A stretch of DNA of 64,000 nucleotides from Anaerosacchariphilus polymeriproducens (GTDB lineage Bacteria > Bacillota > Clostridia > Lachnospirales > Lachnospiraceae): positions 124,001-188,000 of the forward strand of contig NZ_QRCT01000050.1 in assembly GCF_003363435.1 (NCBI RefSeq), given 5' to 3'. A model generated the notes under the pieces. That model was not told the origin of the DNA. It saw nothing but the letters and a program-made list of their open reading frames with translations, and ran no database searches. This document shows positions 56,652-64,000 of this stretch, in pieces. Both the position numbers and the translations under genes were made by a program. The first letter of the stretch is position 1, and the number at the start of each line of letters is the position of its first letter.

Positions 56652-57065
56652 ATGAGAAAGTTAATTACGCAGTTCATGAAATTTGGTATTGTAGGAGCAA
56701 TTGCTTTTGCTATTGATTATGGTTTATTTGGTCTATTAAATCAAATATTGGATATACATTACTTGTTTGCTAATACCTTTGCATTTACGATATCAGTAAT
56801 TTTTAATTATATCGCAAGTATGAAATATGTTTTTGACAGTAGAGATGATATGTCAAAAAAAAGAGAGTTTACTATTTTTATAATTTTAAGTGTAATTGGA
56901 CTTTTGATTAATAACGGTATTGAAATATTAGCTGTGGAACGTTTTGCTATTCATGAAATGATAGCAAAAATATTTGCAACTGCTGTGGTCATGGTATGGA
57001 ATTTTATTTCAAGAAAGATTTTATTGGAAAAAAAATCAAATAATGATATAATAACTACAAACTAG
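56652..57065 (+). CDS. GtrA family membrane protein
   Basis: 137 residues from ATG 56652 (GAGGAGA upstream). Four membrane helices and the GtrA pattern QFMKFGIVGAIAFAIDYGLFG, FANTFAFTISVIFNYIASMKYVF, MVWNFISRKILL. GtrA proteins are thought to flip lipid-linked sugars, working with DPM1-like GT2 enzymes such as the one at 54627. Preceded by a 128-bp gap containing a tandem ACAGGATTTT repeat (about 56530). Confidence 0.9.
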   Translation: MRKLITQFMKFGIVGAIAFAIDYGLFGLLNQILDIHYLFANTFAFTISVIFNYIASMKYVFDSRDDMSKKREFTIFIILSVIGLLINNGIEILAVERFAIHEMIAKIFATAVVMVWNFISRKILLEKKSNNDIITTN

Positions 57066-57113
57066 AGTTATTTTGTAAATTAAAATTAGATTCAACGATT
57101 AAAGGAGATTATT

Positions 57114-58187
57114 ATGAGAACATATCTTGTAACAGGAGGAGCTGGATTCATAGGCTCGAATTATATTCATTACATGTTTCGTAAATATGATAATGAGATT
57201 AGGATCATCAATGTAGATGCTTTGACTTATGCAGGAAACTTAGAAAATTTGAAAGCTGTTGAAGATAGAGATAATTATACATTTGTAAAAGCAGATATTT
57301 GTGATAAAGAAGCAATCACAAAGATCTTTAATGAATATGATATTGATAGAGTTGTACATTTTGCAGCAGAAAGCCATGTAGATAGAAGCATCAAGAATCC
57401 GGAAGTATTTGTTCAGACAAATGTTCTTGGTACTTTGGTTTTATTAAATTGTGCAAAACAAGCGTGGGAAACAGAAGACGGTTTTAAATCCGGAAAGAAG
57501 TTCTTACATGTTTCAACAGATGAAGTGTATGGTTCTTTAGAACATGAAGGAGAATACTTTTATGAAACAACTCCTTATGATCCACATAGTCCTTATTCAG
57601 CAAGTAAGGCTTCTTCTGATATGATAGTGAAATCATATATTGACACTTATAAATTTCCGGCCAATATAACAAACTGCAGTAATAATTATGGACCTTACCA
57701 ATTTCCAGAAAAATTGATTCCCCTTATTATTAATAATGCATTGCAAGGGAAAAAACTTCCTGTATATGGAGATGGGAAAAACGTAAGGGATTGGTTATAT
57801 GTAGATGACCATGCAAAGGCGATCGACATGGTTCAGGAAAAAGGACGCATAGGTGAGACCTATAATATTGGTGGTCATAATGAAAAGCAAAATATAGAGA
57901 TCATTCATATAATATTAGATACACTTAATGAAATGCTCCCAAATGGAGATCCACGCAGGGAGCTGGTAAGTAAGGATTTGATTACTTACGTTGAAGATAG
58001 AAAAGGGCATGACAGAAGGTATGCGATAGCACCTGATAAAATCAAGGCAGAAATAGGCTGGTATCCGGAAACCATGTTTGCAGAAGGTATTAAATTAACA
58101 ATCAAATGGTTTTTTGAGAATGAAGAATGGATGAAACATGTAACAAGTGGTGATTATCAAAAATATTATACAGAAATGTATGATTAA
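57114..58187 (+). CDS. rfbB: dTDP-glucose 4,6-dehydratase
   Basis: 357 residues. [11 protein letters not shown] (NAD loop), HVSTDEVYG and YSASKASSD (catalytic Tyr-Lys), plus the RmlB motifs AAESHVDRS and [15 protein letters not shown]. Second step of dTDP-rhamnose synthesis. Strong AAAGGAG site, 18 bp before rfbA. Confidence 0.97.
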   Translation: MRTYLVTGGAGFIGSNYIHYMFRKYDNEIRIINVDALTYAGNLENLKAVEDRDNYTFVKADICDKEAITKIFNEYDIDRVVHFAAESHVDRSIKNPEVFVQTNVLGTLVLLNCAKQAWETEDGFKSGKKFLHVSTDEVYGSLEHEGEYFYETTPYDPHSPYSASKASSDMIVKSYIDTYKFPANITNCSNNYGPYQFPEKLIPLIINNALQGKKLPVYGDGKNVRDWLYVDDHAKAIDMVQEKGRIGETYNIGGHNEKQNIEIIHIILDTLNEMLPNGDPRRELVSKDLITYVEDRKGHDRRYAIAPDKIKAEIGWYPETMFAEGIKLTIKWFFENEEWMKHVTSGDYQKYYTEMYD

Positions 58188-58204
58188 GAGTACTGGAGGT
58201 AAAA

Positions 58205-59074
58205 ATGAAAGGGATTATTTTAGCAGGGGGATCAGGTACAAGGTTATATCCACTAACAAAAGCGATTTCCAAACAGATTATACCCGTTTATGATAAGCCA
58301 ATGATTTATTATCCTTTGTCTATCTTAATGTTAACGGGAATAAAAGATATTTTAATAATTTCAACTCCGCGGGATCTGCCTACTTTTGAAGAATTACTGG
58401 GAACAGGAGAGCAGTTAGGATTACGCATGTCTTATGCAGTTCAAGAAGAGCCGAGAGGACTTGCAGATGCATTTATTATTGGAGAAGAGTTTATTGGAGA
58501 TGACAGTGTTGCCTTGATATTAGGTGATAATATCTTTTATGGACAAAGCTTTTCAAAAGTTTTACAAAGAGCATCTGAAAGAAAAACAGGTGCGACGATA
58601 TTTGGATATTATGTAAAAGACCCAAGAGAATATGGAGTCGTTGAATTTGATGAGAATGGAAAAGCATTATCTATTGAAGAAAAGCCGGAAAATCCTAAAT
58701 CAAATTATGCAGTGCCCGGATTGTATTTTTATGATAATGATGTAGTAGAGATAGCCAAAAATGTGAAGCCCTCTGCCCGAGGAGAGATTGAAATAACAAG
58801 TGTAAATAATGAATATCTAAGAAGAGGTACACTTCAGGTGGAAACACTTGGACGTGGTTTTGCATGGCTGGATACAGGAAATCATGATGATTTGTTAGCG
58901 GCAGCTGATTTTGTGGCTGCATTCCAAAAAAGACAAGGTCTTTATATTTCGTGTATTGAAGAGATTGCTTATAAGAAGGGGTTTATCAATAAGGATCAAT
59001 TAATTAAACTTGCTCAGCCTTTAATTAAAACAGAATATGGTCAATATTTAATTGATGTAGCAGAAGGTCTATAA
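58205..59074 (+). CDS. rfbA: Glucose-1-phosphate thymidylyltransferase
   Basis: 289 residues. [18 protein letters not shown] (nucleotidyltransferase loop), ILGDNIFYG (metal-binding Asp), [15 protein letters not shown]. First step of dTDP-rhamnose synthesis, usually feedback-inhibited by dTDP-rhamnose. Confidence 0.97.
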   Translation: MKGIILAGGSGTRLYPLTKAISKQIIPVYDKPMIYYPLSILMLTGIKDILIISTPRDLPTFEELLGTGEQLGLRMSYAVQEEPRGLADAFIIGEEFIGDDSVALILGDNIFYGQSFSKVLQRASERKTGATIFGYYVKDPREYGVVEFDENGKALSIEEKPENPKSNYAVPGLYFYDNDVVEIAKNVKPSARGEIEITSVNNEYLRRGTLQVETLGRGFAWLDTGNHDDLLAAADFVAAFQKRQGLYISCIEEIAYKKGFINKDQLIKLAQPLIKTEYGQYLIDVAEGL

Positions 59075-59106
59075 AAGAGGAATTTAAAAAAATTAGGAGA
59101 ATAAAT

Positions 59107-59676
59107 ATGGGACAGATTAAAGTAACAACATGTGATATTGAAGGCCTTAAGGTGATTGAGCCTCAAGTGTACGGAGATGAACGTGGGTATTTTATGGAAA
59201 CATATAATTATAAAGATTATAAAGAAGCCGGAATTGATATGGAATTCGTACAGGATAACCAGTCAATGTCTAAAAAAGGAGTACTACGTGGACTTCATTT
59301 TCAAATCAATTTTCCACAGGACAAATTAGTCCGTGTAATCAAAGGAGAAGTTTTTGACGTGGCAGTTGATTTAAGAGAAGGTTCAAAAACGTTTGGACAA
59401 TGGTATGGAGTCATATTATCAGCGGAAAATAAAAAGCAATTTTTTATCCCAAAGAATTTTGCACATGGATTTGTAGTATTGTCTGATACTGCTGAATTTG
59501 CATATAAGTGTACAGATTTTTATCGTCCGAACGATGAAGGTGGCCTTTCATGGGATGATGAGACAATTGGTATAGAATGGCCAATTCCAGAAGATATGGA
59601 GTTAATTATCTCAGATAAGGATCAGAAATGGGATAGTTTCAAAGAATATCGAAAGAAAAGAAATCAGACTAAATAA
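59107..59676 (+). CDS. rfbC: dTDP-4-dehydrorhamnose 3,5-epimerase
   Basis: 189 residues. RmlC cupin motifs GYFMETYNYKDY, QDNQSMSKKGVLRGLHFQ (catalytic His and Arg), AHGFVVLSD and YKCTDFYRP. With rfbD, rfbB and rfbA it completes the four-enzyme dTDP-L-rhamnose pathway within this locus. Confidence 0.96.
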   Translation: MGQIKVTTCDIEGLKVIEPQVYGDERGYFMETYNYKDYKEAGIDMEFVQDNQSMSKKGVLRGLHFQINFPQDKLVRVIKGEVFDVAVDLREGSKTFGQWYGVILSAENKKQFFIPKNFAHGFVVLSDTAEFAYKCTDFYRPNDEGGLSWDDETIGIEWPIPEDMELIISDKDQKWDSFKEYRKKRNQTK

Positions 59677-59701
59677 ATTTTGAAAAGATAGAGAGAAAGA
59701 T

Positions 59702-60742
59702 ATGGGAATCAGTATTTTAATACTACTTTTATTATTAGTCATTTGTCCGGTTTTAATTGGAACATTGGTTATCAGGTTTTTGAAAAGTGATAAAGAAAGT
59801 ATCTTATTAGCTTATGTCAGTGGGTTAATAGGAATGCTTATGATGTTTCAAATAATAGCACTTCCTATCATCTTTTTACATTGGAAATTTCATGTATTAG
59901 CATATGCCTGGGGAATTGCAGTTTCTGCATTATCAGGCATATCTGTTTTAGTAGGGATTATAAATGGCCAATTCGTATCTATATTTCATGAAACGATCAG
60001 ACAGATGAAAAAGATGGATTTTAGGATTATCATTGCAATAGGATTAATTTTAATGCAAATGGGATTCGTTGGATATTTCCAACATATAGATGATGATGAT
60101 GCTACTTATATTGGAACAGCAGTTACTACATGGTCTACAGATACTATGTATAAGTATAGTCATAATACAGGAAAAGAATTTGGGGGGTATCCAGCCAGAC
60201 ATATGCTGGCACCATTCCCGATTTTCATCGCATCAGTCGCAAAATTATCGCAGATGCATCCAACCATTTTGGCTCATACTTTTTTACCGATGATTTTAAT
60301 TGGTTTTACTTATTGCGTGTTTTTTCTGATAGGAAAAGAAATATGGAAAAATGATTGGTCAAAAATAGGCATATTTATGTTATTTGTTTGTGCTTTGAAT
60401 TTATTTGGTTATCAATCGGTTTACACAACATCTACATTTCTATTAGTTAGAATATGGCAGGGAAAAGCGGTTTTAGCCAATGTTATTTTGCCACTTTTAC
60501 TCTGTTTGTTTATAAGAATTGTGAAGCAAAAAGAAAGTTTAATGGAATGGTTTTTGATATTTAACACGATGGTAGCGGCAACCTTAGTATCTTCTATGGG
60601 CGTAGTATTAGCACCGGTTGTATTAGGAAGTTTTGTTTTATTCTATGCGGTTTTTAATAAGAAGTTTATTACGTTAGTGAAAACAATAGTATGTTGTATT
60701 CCGTGTGTAATATGTGGGATATTGTATTTATTGATTAAGTAA
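59702..60742 (+). CDS. GT-C-like integral membrane protein (DUF6077-like)
   Basis: 346 residues with about nine membrane helices. The first large outer loop begins YFQHIDDDDATYIGTA, an acidic cluster where GT-C glycosyltransferases place their catalytic Asp. I tentatively link it to DUF6077. It may be a polyprenyl-sugar-dependent transferase or polymerase. The next gene (256 residues) looks like a matching C-terminal half, so this may be one part of a split protein. Confidence 0.65.
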   Translation: MGISILILLLLLVICPVLIGTLVIRFLKSDKESILLAYVSGLIGMLMMFQIIALPIIFLHWKFHVLAYAWGIAVSALSGISVLVGIINGQFVSIFHETIRQMKKMDFRIIIAIGLILMQMGFVGYFQHIDDDDATYIGTAVTTWSTDTMYKYSHNTGKEFGGYPARHMLAPFPIFIASVAKLSQMHPTILAHTFLPMILIGFTYCVFFLIGKEIWKNDWSKIGIFMLFVCALNLFGYQSVYTTSTFLLVRIWQGKAVLANVILPLLLCLFIRIVKQKESLMEWFLIFNTMVAATLVSSMGVVLAPVVLGSFVLFYAVFNKKFITLVKTIVCCIPCVICGILYLLIK

Positions 60743-60753
60743 GGAGACTACTC

Positions 60754-61524
60754 ATGATAGAAGTATTGAGATTGGTGAAAAGTGTGTATCAATCATTTTG
60801 TGGTACCGGTATGTACTTTTCTTTGTTCTTTGTTGCATTATTATATATTGCATTAAAAAAAGAAGAAAAAGAGGCGAGATACTACTTCGTATATCCTTCT
60901 TTATTTCTGCTATTTATTATATTTAATCCAATATCAGCACAAATAATCGGAGGTTATTTAGTAGGATGGGATGTGTATTGGAGAGTGTTTTGGACTTTGC
61001 CATTTATTGCGGTTATAGCATATGCAAGTACTCAAACAGTTAACTTGCAGGAAAAACAGTATAAGAAAGTACTCACGCAGCTTGCTATTATCGCTATTAT
61101 AATATTGTGTGGAAGAATTACACTTAATACAGAATTATTTTCGTATCCAAAAAATTTATATAAAATACCAAATGAGGTTGTCGAAGTAGCAGATATTATT
61201 TTAGAAGATGATAAAAATCCTAAAATGGCAGCACCTCTTCCAATATCAGGTTATTTAAGGCAGTACACAGGAGAGATTATTCAGGCTTATGGTCGTAATG
61301 CAGCAAGAGGAAGTGCATCGAAAAGCACTTTAACAATTTACGAACAATTGAATGCAGATACTCCTCCTGATTTAAAAGTATTAATTAAAAAGGTAAGAAA
61401 AGGAAAATACAAGTATCTTGTTGTTCCTATTCAATGGGAATATGATGCAGAATTTTTAGAATATAAATACGAAAAGCTGGGGTGTACGAATTCTTATGTC
61501 ATATATAAAGACACAACTCTATAA
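60754..61524 (+). CDS. Membrane protein with C-terminal extracytoplasmic domain
   Basis: 256 residues: about four membrane helices in the first half (about 18-36, 45-65, 75-95, 106-122), then a soluble C-terminus (about 130-256). It has its own AAGGAG site 11 bp after the previous stop, in a different frame. The pairing (N-terminal helix bundle with catalytic acids, then helices plus soluble domain) is what a split GT-C-type enzyme would look like. No specific family recognised. Overlaps the next gene by 29 bp. Confidence 0.6.
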   Translation: MIEVLRLVKSVYQSFCGTGMYFSLFFVALLYIALKKEEKEARYYFVYPSLFLLFIIFNPISAQIIGGYLVGWDVYWRVFWTLPFIAVIAYASTQTVNLQEKQYKKVLTQLAIIAIIILCGRITLNTELFSYPKNLYKIPNEVVEVADIILEDDKNPKMAAPLPISGYLRQYTGEIIQAYGRNAARGSASKSTLTIYEQLNADTPPDLKVLIKKVRKGKYKYLVVPIQWEYDAEFLEYKYEKLGCTNSYVIYKDTTL

Positions 61525-62746
61525 AGTTGTTAATCAAAACAAACAAATACGTAAATTTTCTAAATTCATGATACGCAATTGGTGGAAGTTCCGTTATCAA
61601 ACAGCATGTTTAAGTACGAAGACTGATGAAAAGACCTTTATCTTTGAAGCATTTCAAGGTAGGAAATATGCTTGTAGTCCAAAAGCAATCTATGAAGAAA
61701 TGATACGTAACAAAGAATATGAAGGCTTTTCTTTCTTATGGATTTTTCGTGAACCGGAAAATTACTTATTTTTAGAAAATAACCCCAATACAAAAGTGAT
61801 TAAATTTGGAAGCAGGGATTATTATCAGGCATTTGCAAAAGCTAAATACTGGGTAGTAAATTCAAGAACTAGAAAATGTCTACTACCAAAGAAAAATCAA
61901 GTTTATATTCAGACATGGCACGGTACACCGTTGAAAAGATTAGGATGTGATATTATGGTGGAAGGAAATAATATCATGTCTTTAAAAGAGATGAAAGAAG
62001 ATTATAGAGAAGAGGGAAGAAGAGTATCATATTTTTTGTCTCCTTCTTCTTTTTATACGGAGAAAATCAGTTCTGCTTTTGATTTAAGAAAAGATAAAAA
62101 GAAGATAATAGAATTAGGTTATCCAAGAAATGATTTTTTGTTTAAATTTCAAAATGATCAAGTTCAAAATATAAGAGAAAAGTTGCAGATACCGAAAGAA
62201 AAGAAAGTAATCTTATATGCTCCGACATTCCGAGATAACCAACATACAAAAGATATGGGATGCAAATTTCAATTAGGCTTTGATATTGAGCGAATGTATG
62301 AGATGTTTAATGAAGATTATGTTATTTTGTTTCGAACTCATTATTTTGTGACTAGTCTATTTGATTTTTCCCAATATAAAGGTTTTGTTTATGATGTTTC
62401 AGAATTTGATGACATAAATGAACTTTATATCATAAGTGATTTATTAATTACAGATTATTCTAGTGTGTTTTTTGATTATGCAAATTTGAAAAGACCGATT
62501 ATCTTCTTTATGTATGACTTTGAAGAATATAAGAATAGTGTGAGAGATTTCTATTTAAATATCGAAAATCTTCCGGGGGATATTGTCAAAACGGAAGAAG
62601 AACTATATCATGAAATAAAACGACTTGAAAATAAATTTGTATACGATGAACGCTATCAGGCATTCCGTGAGACGTATAATTATTTAGACGGACCGGATAC
62701 AAGCAAGAAAATATTAAAGTATATATTAGATAAGAAAAGATTGTAA
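61496..62746 (+). CDS. CDP-glycerol glycerophosphotransferase family protein
   Basis: 416 residues. C-terminal GT-B-like domain with QTWHGTPLKRLG, LYAPTFRDN and TDYSSVFFDYANLKRPI, the TagB/TagF polymerase signature. These enzymes add poly(glycerol or ribitol phosphate) to lipid-linked acceptors, so the locus probably makes a teichoic-acid-like or phosphate-containing polymer beside rhamnose. ATG 61496 lies inside the previous gene with only a weak GGGGTG site; translational coupling is likely. Confidence 0.88.
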   Translation: MSYIKTQLYKVVNQNKQIRKFSKFMIRNWWKFRYQTACLSTKTDEKTFIFEAFQGRKYACSPKAIYEEMIRNKEYEGFSFLWIFREPENYLFLENNPNTKVIKFGSRDYYQAFAKAKYWVVNSRTRKCLLPKKNQVYIQTWHGTPLKRLGCDIMVEGNNIMSLKEMKEDYREEGRRVSYFLSPSSFYTEKISSAFDLRKDKKKIIELGYPRNDFLFKFQNDQVQNIREKLQIPKEKKVILYAPTFRDNQHTKDMGCKFQLGFDIERMYEMFNEDYVILFRTHYFVTSLFDFSQYKGFVYDVSEFDDINELYIISDLLITDYSSVFFDYANLKRPIIFFMYDFEEYKNSVRDFYLNIENLPGDIVKTEEELYHEIKRLENKFVYDERYQAFRETYNYLDGPDTSKKILKYILDKKRL

Positions 62747-62763
62747 GTAAAGTAGGGATATAA

Positions 62764-63903
62764 ATGAAAAAGGTATTGTTAGTAACCACAGTAAGTGGTT
62801 TTATTCCACAATTTGAAATGAATAATGTGAAATATCTTCAATCAAAAGGATTTGAAATCCATTATGCGACCAATTATAATATGGTTTCTTATGGAACGGA
62901 TAATTCACGTTTAGATAATACCGGGATTATACGGCATCAAATAGACTTTGTACGCTCTCCATTCAGTATAAAAAATATTAAAGTTTATAAAAGTCTGTGC
63001 AATCTGATTTGTGAAGAAAAATTTGATTTAATTCATTGTCATACGCCAATGGGAGGCGCAATGGCCAGACTGGCAGGAAGGGCAGCAAGAAAATCCGGTA
63101 CAAAGATAATTTATACAGCTCATGGATTTCATTTTTTCAAAGGTGCTTCCTTTTTAAATTGGATGATTTACTATCCTGTAGAAAGGGTATTATCATATTT
63201 TACTGATGTTCAGATTACGATAAATCAAGAAGATTATCAAAGGGCACAGAATTTCCATGCAAGGCGGATAGAATATGTGCCTGGAGTTGGAATTGATTCG
63301 ACTAAACTTATGAAAAAAGAAATTTCGGATAAAAATGAATTTAGAAAAGAACTTGGTATTTTAAAAGATTCGGTTTGTATTTTATCAGTAGGTGAATTAA
63401 TACCTAGAAAAAATCATGCGACTATTATTAAAGCTTTAAAAGGATTAAATGATAAAAGAATTACGTATCTAATTTGCGGTCATGGTGACTTAGAAGAAAA
63501 GTTGAAGCATTTAGTGATTGAATTAAATTTAGAAAAACAGGTCCGTTTTCTGGGATATCGGCAAGATGTTGCAAAAATATATGAAGTGTGTGATATCTTT
63601 GCATTTCCGTCGTTTCAAGAAGGTTTGTCTGTTGCGTTGATGGAAGCTATGGCAAAAGGTCTTTCTGTTGTTACTTCGAAAGTTCGTGGCAATCAGGATC
63701 TAATTGAAAATGAAAAGGGCGGGTATACACTTGCGCCTACCGATGTAAAGGGGTTTAGACATGCGATAGAAATATTAGTGAATGATGAAAAGCTTAGAAG
63801 AAAAATGGGTGAATATAATCAGGATCAGGTGGTTAAATATGACATTCAAAATGTTAAGAAGCGTATGAAAGAGATATATAATAAGGAGCTGTCATTAACA
63901 TGA
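62764..63903 (+). CDS. GT4 family glycosyltransferase
   Basis: 379 residues. GT-B fold: N-terminal acceptor half with HCHTPMGGAMARLAGR and ITINQEDYQRA, and the donor half SVGELIPRKNHATIIKAL, then PSFQEGLSVALMEAMAKG with the catalytic E-x7-E. Close to EpsD/CapM-type transferases of exopolysaccharide clusters. Its TGA overlaps the next start (ATGA). Confidence 0.92.
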   Translation: MKKVLLVTTVSGFIPQFEMNNVKYLQSKGFEIHYATNYNMVSYGTDNSRLDNTGIIRHQIDFVRSPFSIKNIKVYKSLCNLICEEKFDLIHCHTPMGGAMARLAGRAARKSGTKIIYTAHGFHFFKGASFLNWMIYYPVERVLSYFTDVQITINQEDYQRAQNFHARRIEYVPGVGIDSTKLMKKEISDKNEFRKELGILKDSVCILSVGELIPRKNHATIIKALKGLNDKRITYLICGHGDLEEKLKHLVIELNLEKQVRFLGYRQDVAKIYEVCDIFAFPSFQEGLSVALMEAMAKGLSVVTSKVRGNQDLIENEKGGYTLAPTDVKGFRHAIEILVNDEKLRRKMGEYNQDQVVKYDIQNVKKRMKEIYNKELSLT

Positions 63904-64000
63904 AAAAGTATCTAATGTCAATTGTAAAATATTGTAAACCGATTTATCGTATCTATTATTATGCAGGAAGCTTTTTTTTGAACATACTAAAAAAATTTAT
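63900..64000 (+). CDS. Start of a further gene, cut by the window edge
   Basis: ATG at 63900 overlaps the stop of the GT4 gene (ATGA) and has AAGGAG about nine bases upstream. The 33 visible codons (MKKYLMSIVKYCKPIYR...) are basic and hydrophobic, as at the start of TagB/TagF-type or other glycosyltransferases; too short to assign. Confidence 0.7.
   Translation, partial: MKKYLMSIVKYCKPIYRIYYYAGSFFLNILKKF

Overview
The window is about 36% GC, with tight operons, Gram-positive-type ribosome binding sites and TTGACA-17-TATAAT promoters. Gene content (HprK with Ser46-HPr, CdaA/CdaR/GlmM, ComF/YvyF, DUF5721, DUF2294, DUF4914, long-form LeuA) points to a clostridial Firmicute, most likely a Lachnospiraceae species. 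This is inferred from gene families only. There is no rRNA, tRNA, IS element, prophage or CRISPR array in view; the coding is chromosomal throughout.

Layout. 1-2.4 kb: end of metY, cysK and a FadR-type GntR regulator. 2.6-7.4 kb: a four-gene sugar-acid operon (IlvD/Edd dehydratase, GntP permease, KDPG aldolase, KDG kinase), a semi-phosphorylative Entner-Doudoroff route probably controlled by that GntR protein. 7.4-8.3 kb: a yybP-ykoY manganese riboswitch before mntP. 8.4-17.7 kb: cold-shock protein, DUF5721, M18 aminopeptidase, exported transglutaminase-like protein, DegV protein, a gene fragment, a chemoreceptor and a lipoprotein alkaline phosphatase behind PhoP-box-like repeats. 17.8-21 kb: an amidohydrolase/old-yellow-enzyme pair divergent from a TetR regulator. 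21-32.6 kb: pyrG, ftsH, uvrC, DUF2294, purE-purC, DUF4914, hprK and a ROK glucokinase. 32.6-38.3 kb: araC divergent from an iolG-type dehydrogenase, then a GH36 alpha-galactosidase with its LacI regulator. 38.3-44.5 kb: uvrB-uvrA under a LexA box, then comF-yvyF. 44.7-46.3 kb: a two-gene accessory module. 46.5-51.9 kb: two membrane proteins, cdaA, cdaR, glmM and HPr. 52-64 kb: leuA running directly into a surface-polysaccharide locus (dTDP-rhamnose rmlDBAC, GT2 and GT4 glycosyltransferases, GtrA, DUF2304, GT-C-like membrane proteins, a CDP-glycerol-type polymerase), which continues off the right edge.

The most unusual locus is 44747-46319. The first gene is a HipA-like kinase that lacks the N-terminal HipA subdomain. 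The second, overlapping gene encodes what looks like that missing subdomain (HipS-like) fused to a C-terminal HIRAN domain. This resembles the toxin/antitoxin split of HipBST without a HipB gene and with a DNA-end-binding domain added. Other notable points: DUF4914 shares HPr-kinase-type Walker A and TDD motifs and sits directly upstream of hprK; comF has its full zinc-finger N-terminus but no ATG/GTG/TTG to start it; an uncharacterised attenuator-like leader precedes purE; and several regulatory repeats are legible (AraC, TetR, PhoP, LexA).

Start codons were assigned by ribosome-binding-site spacing, so several differ from the longest open frame. Protein assignments rest on motifs read by eye; no database search was run.
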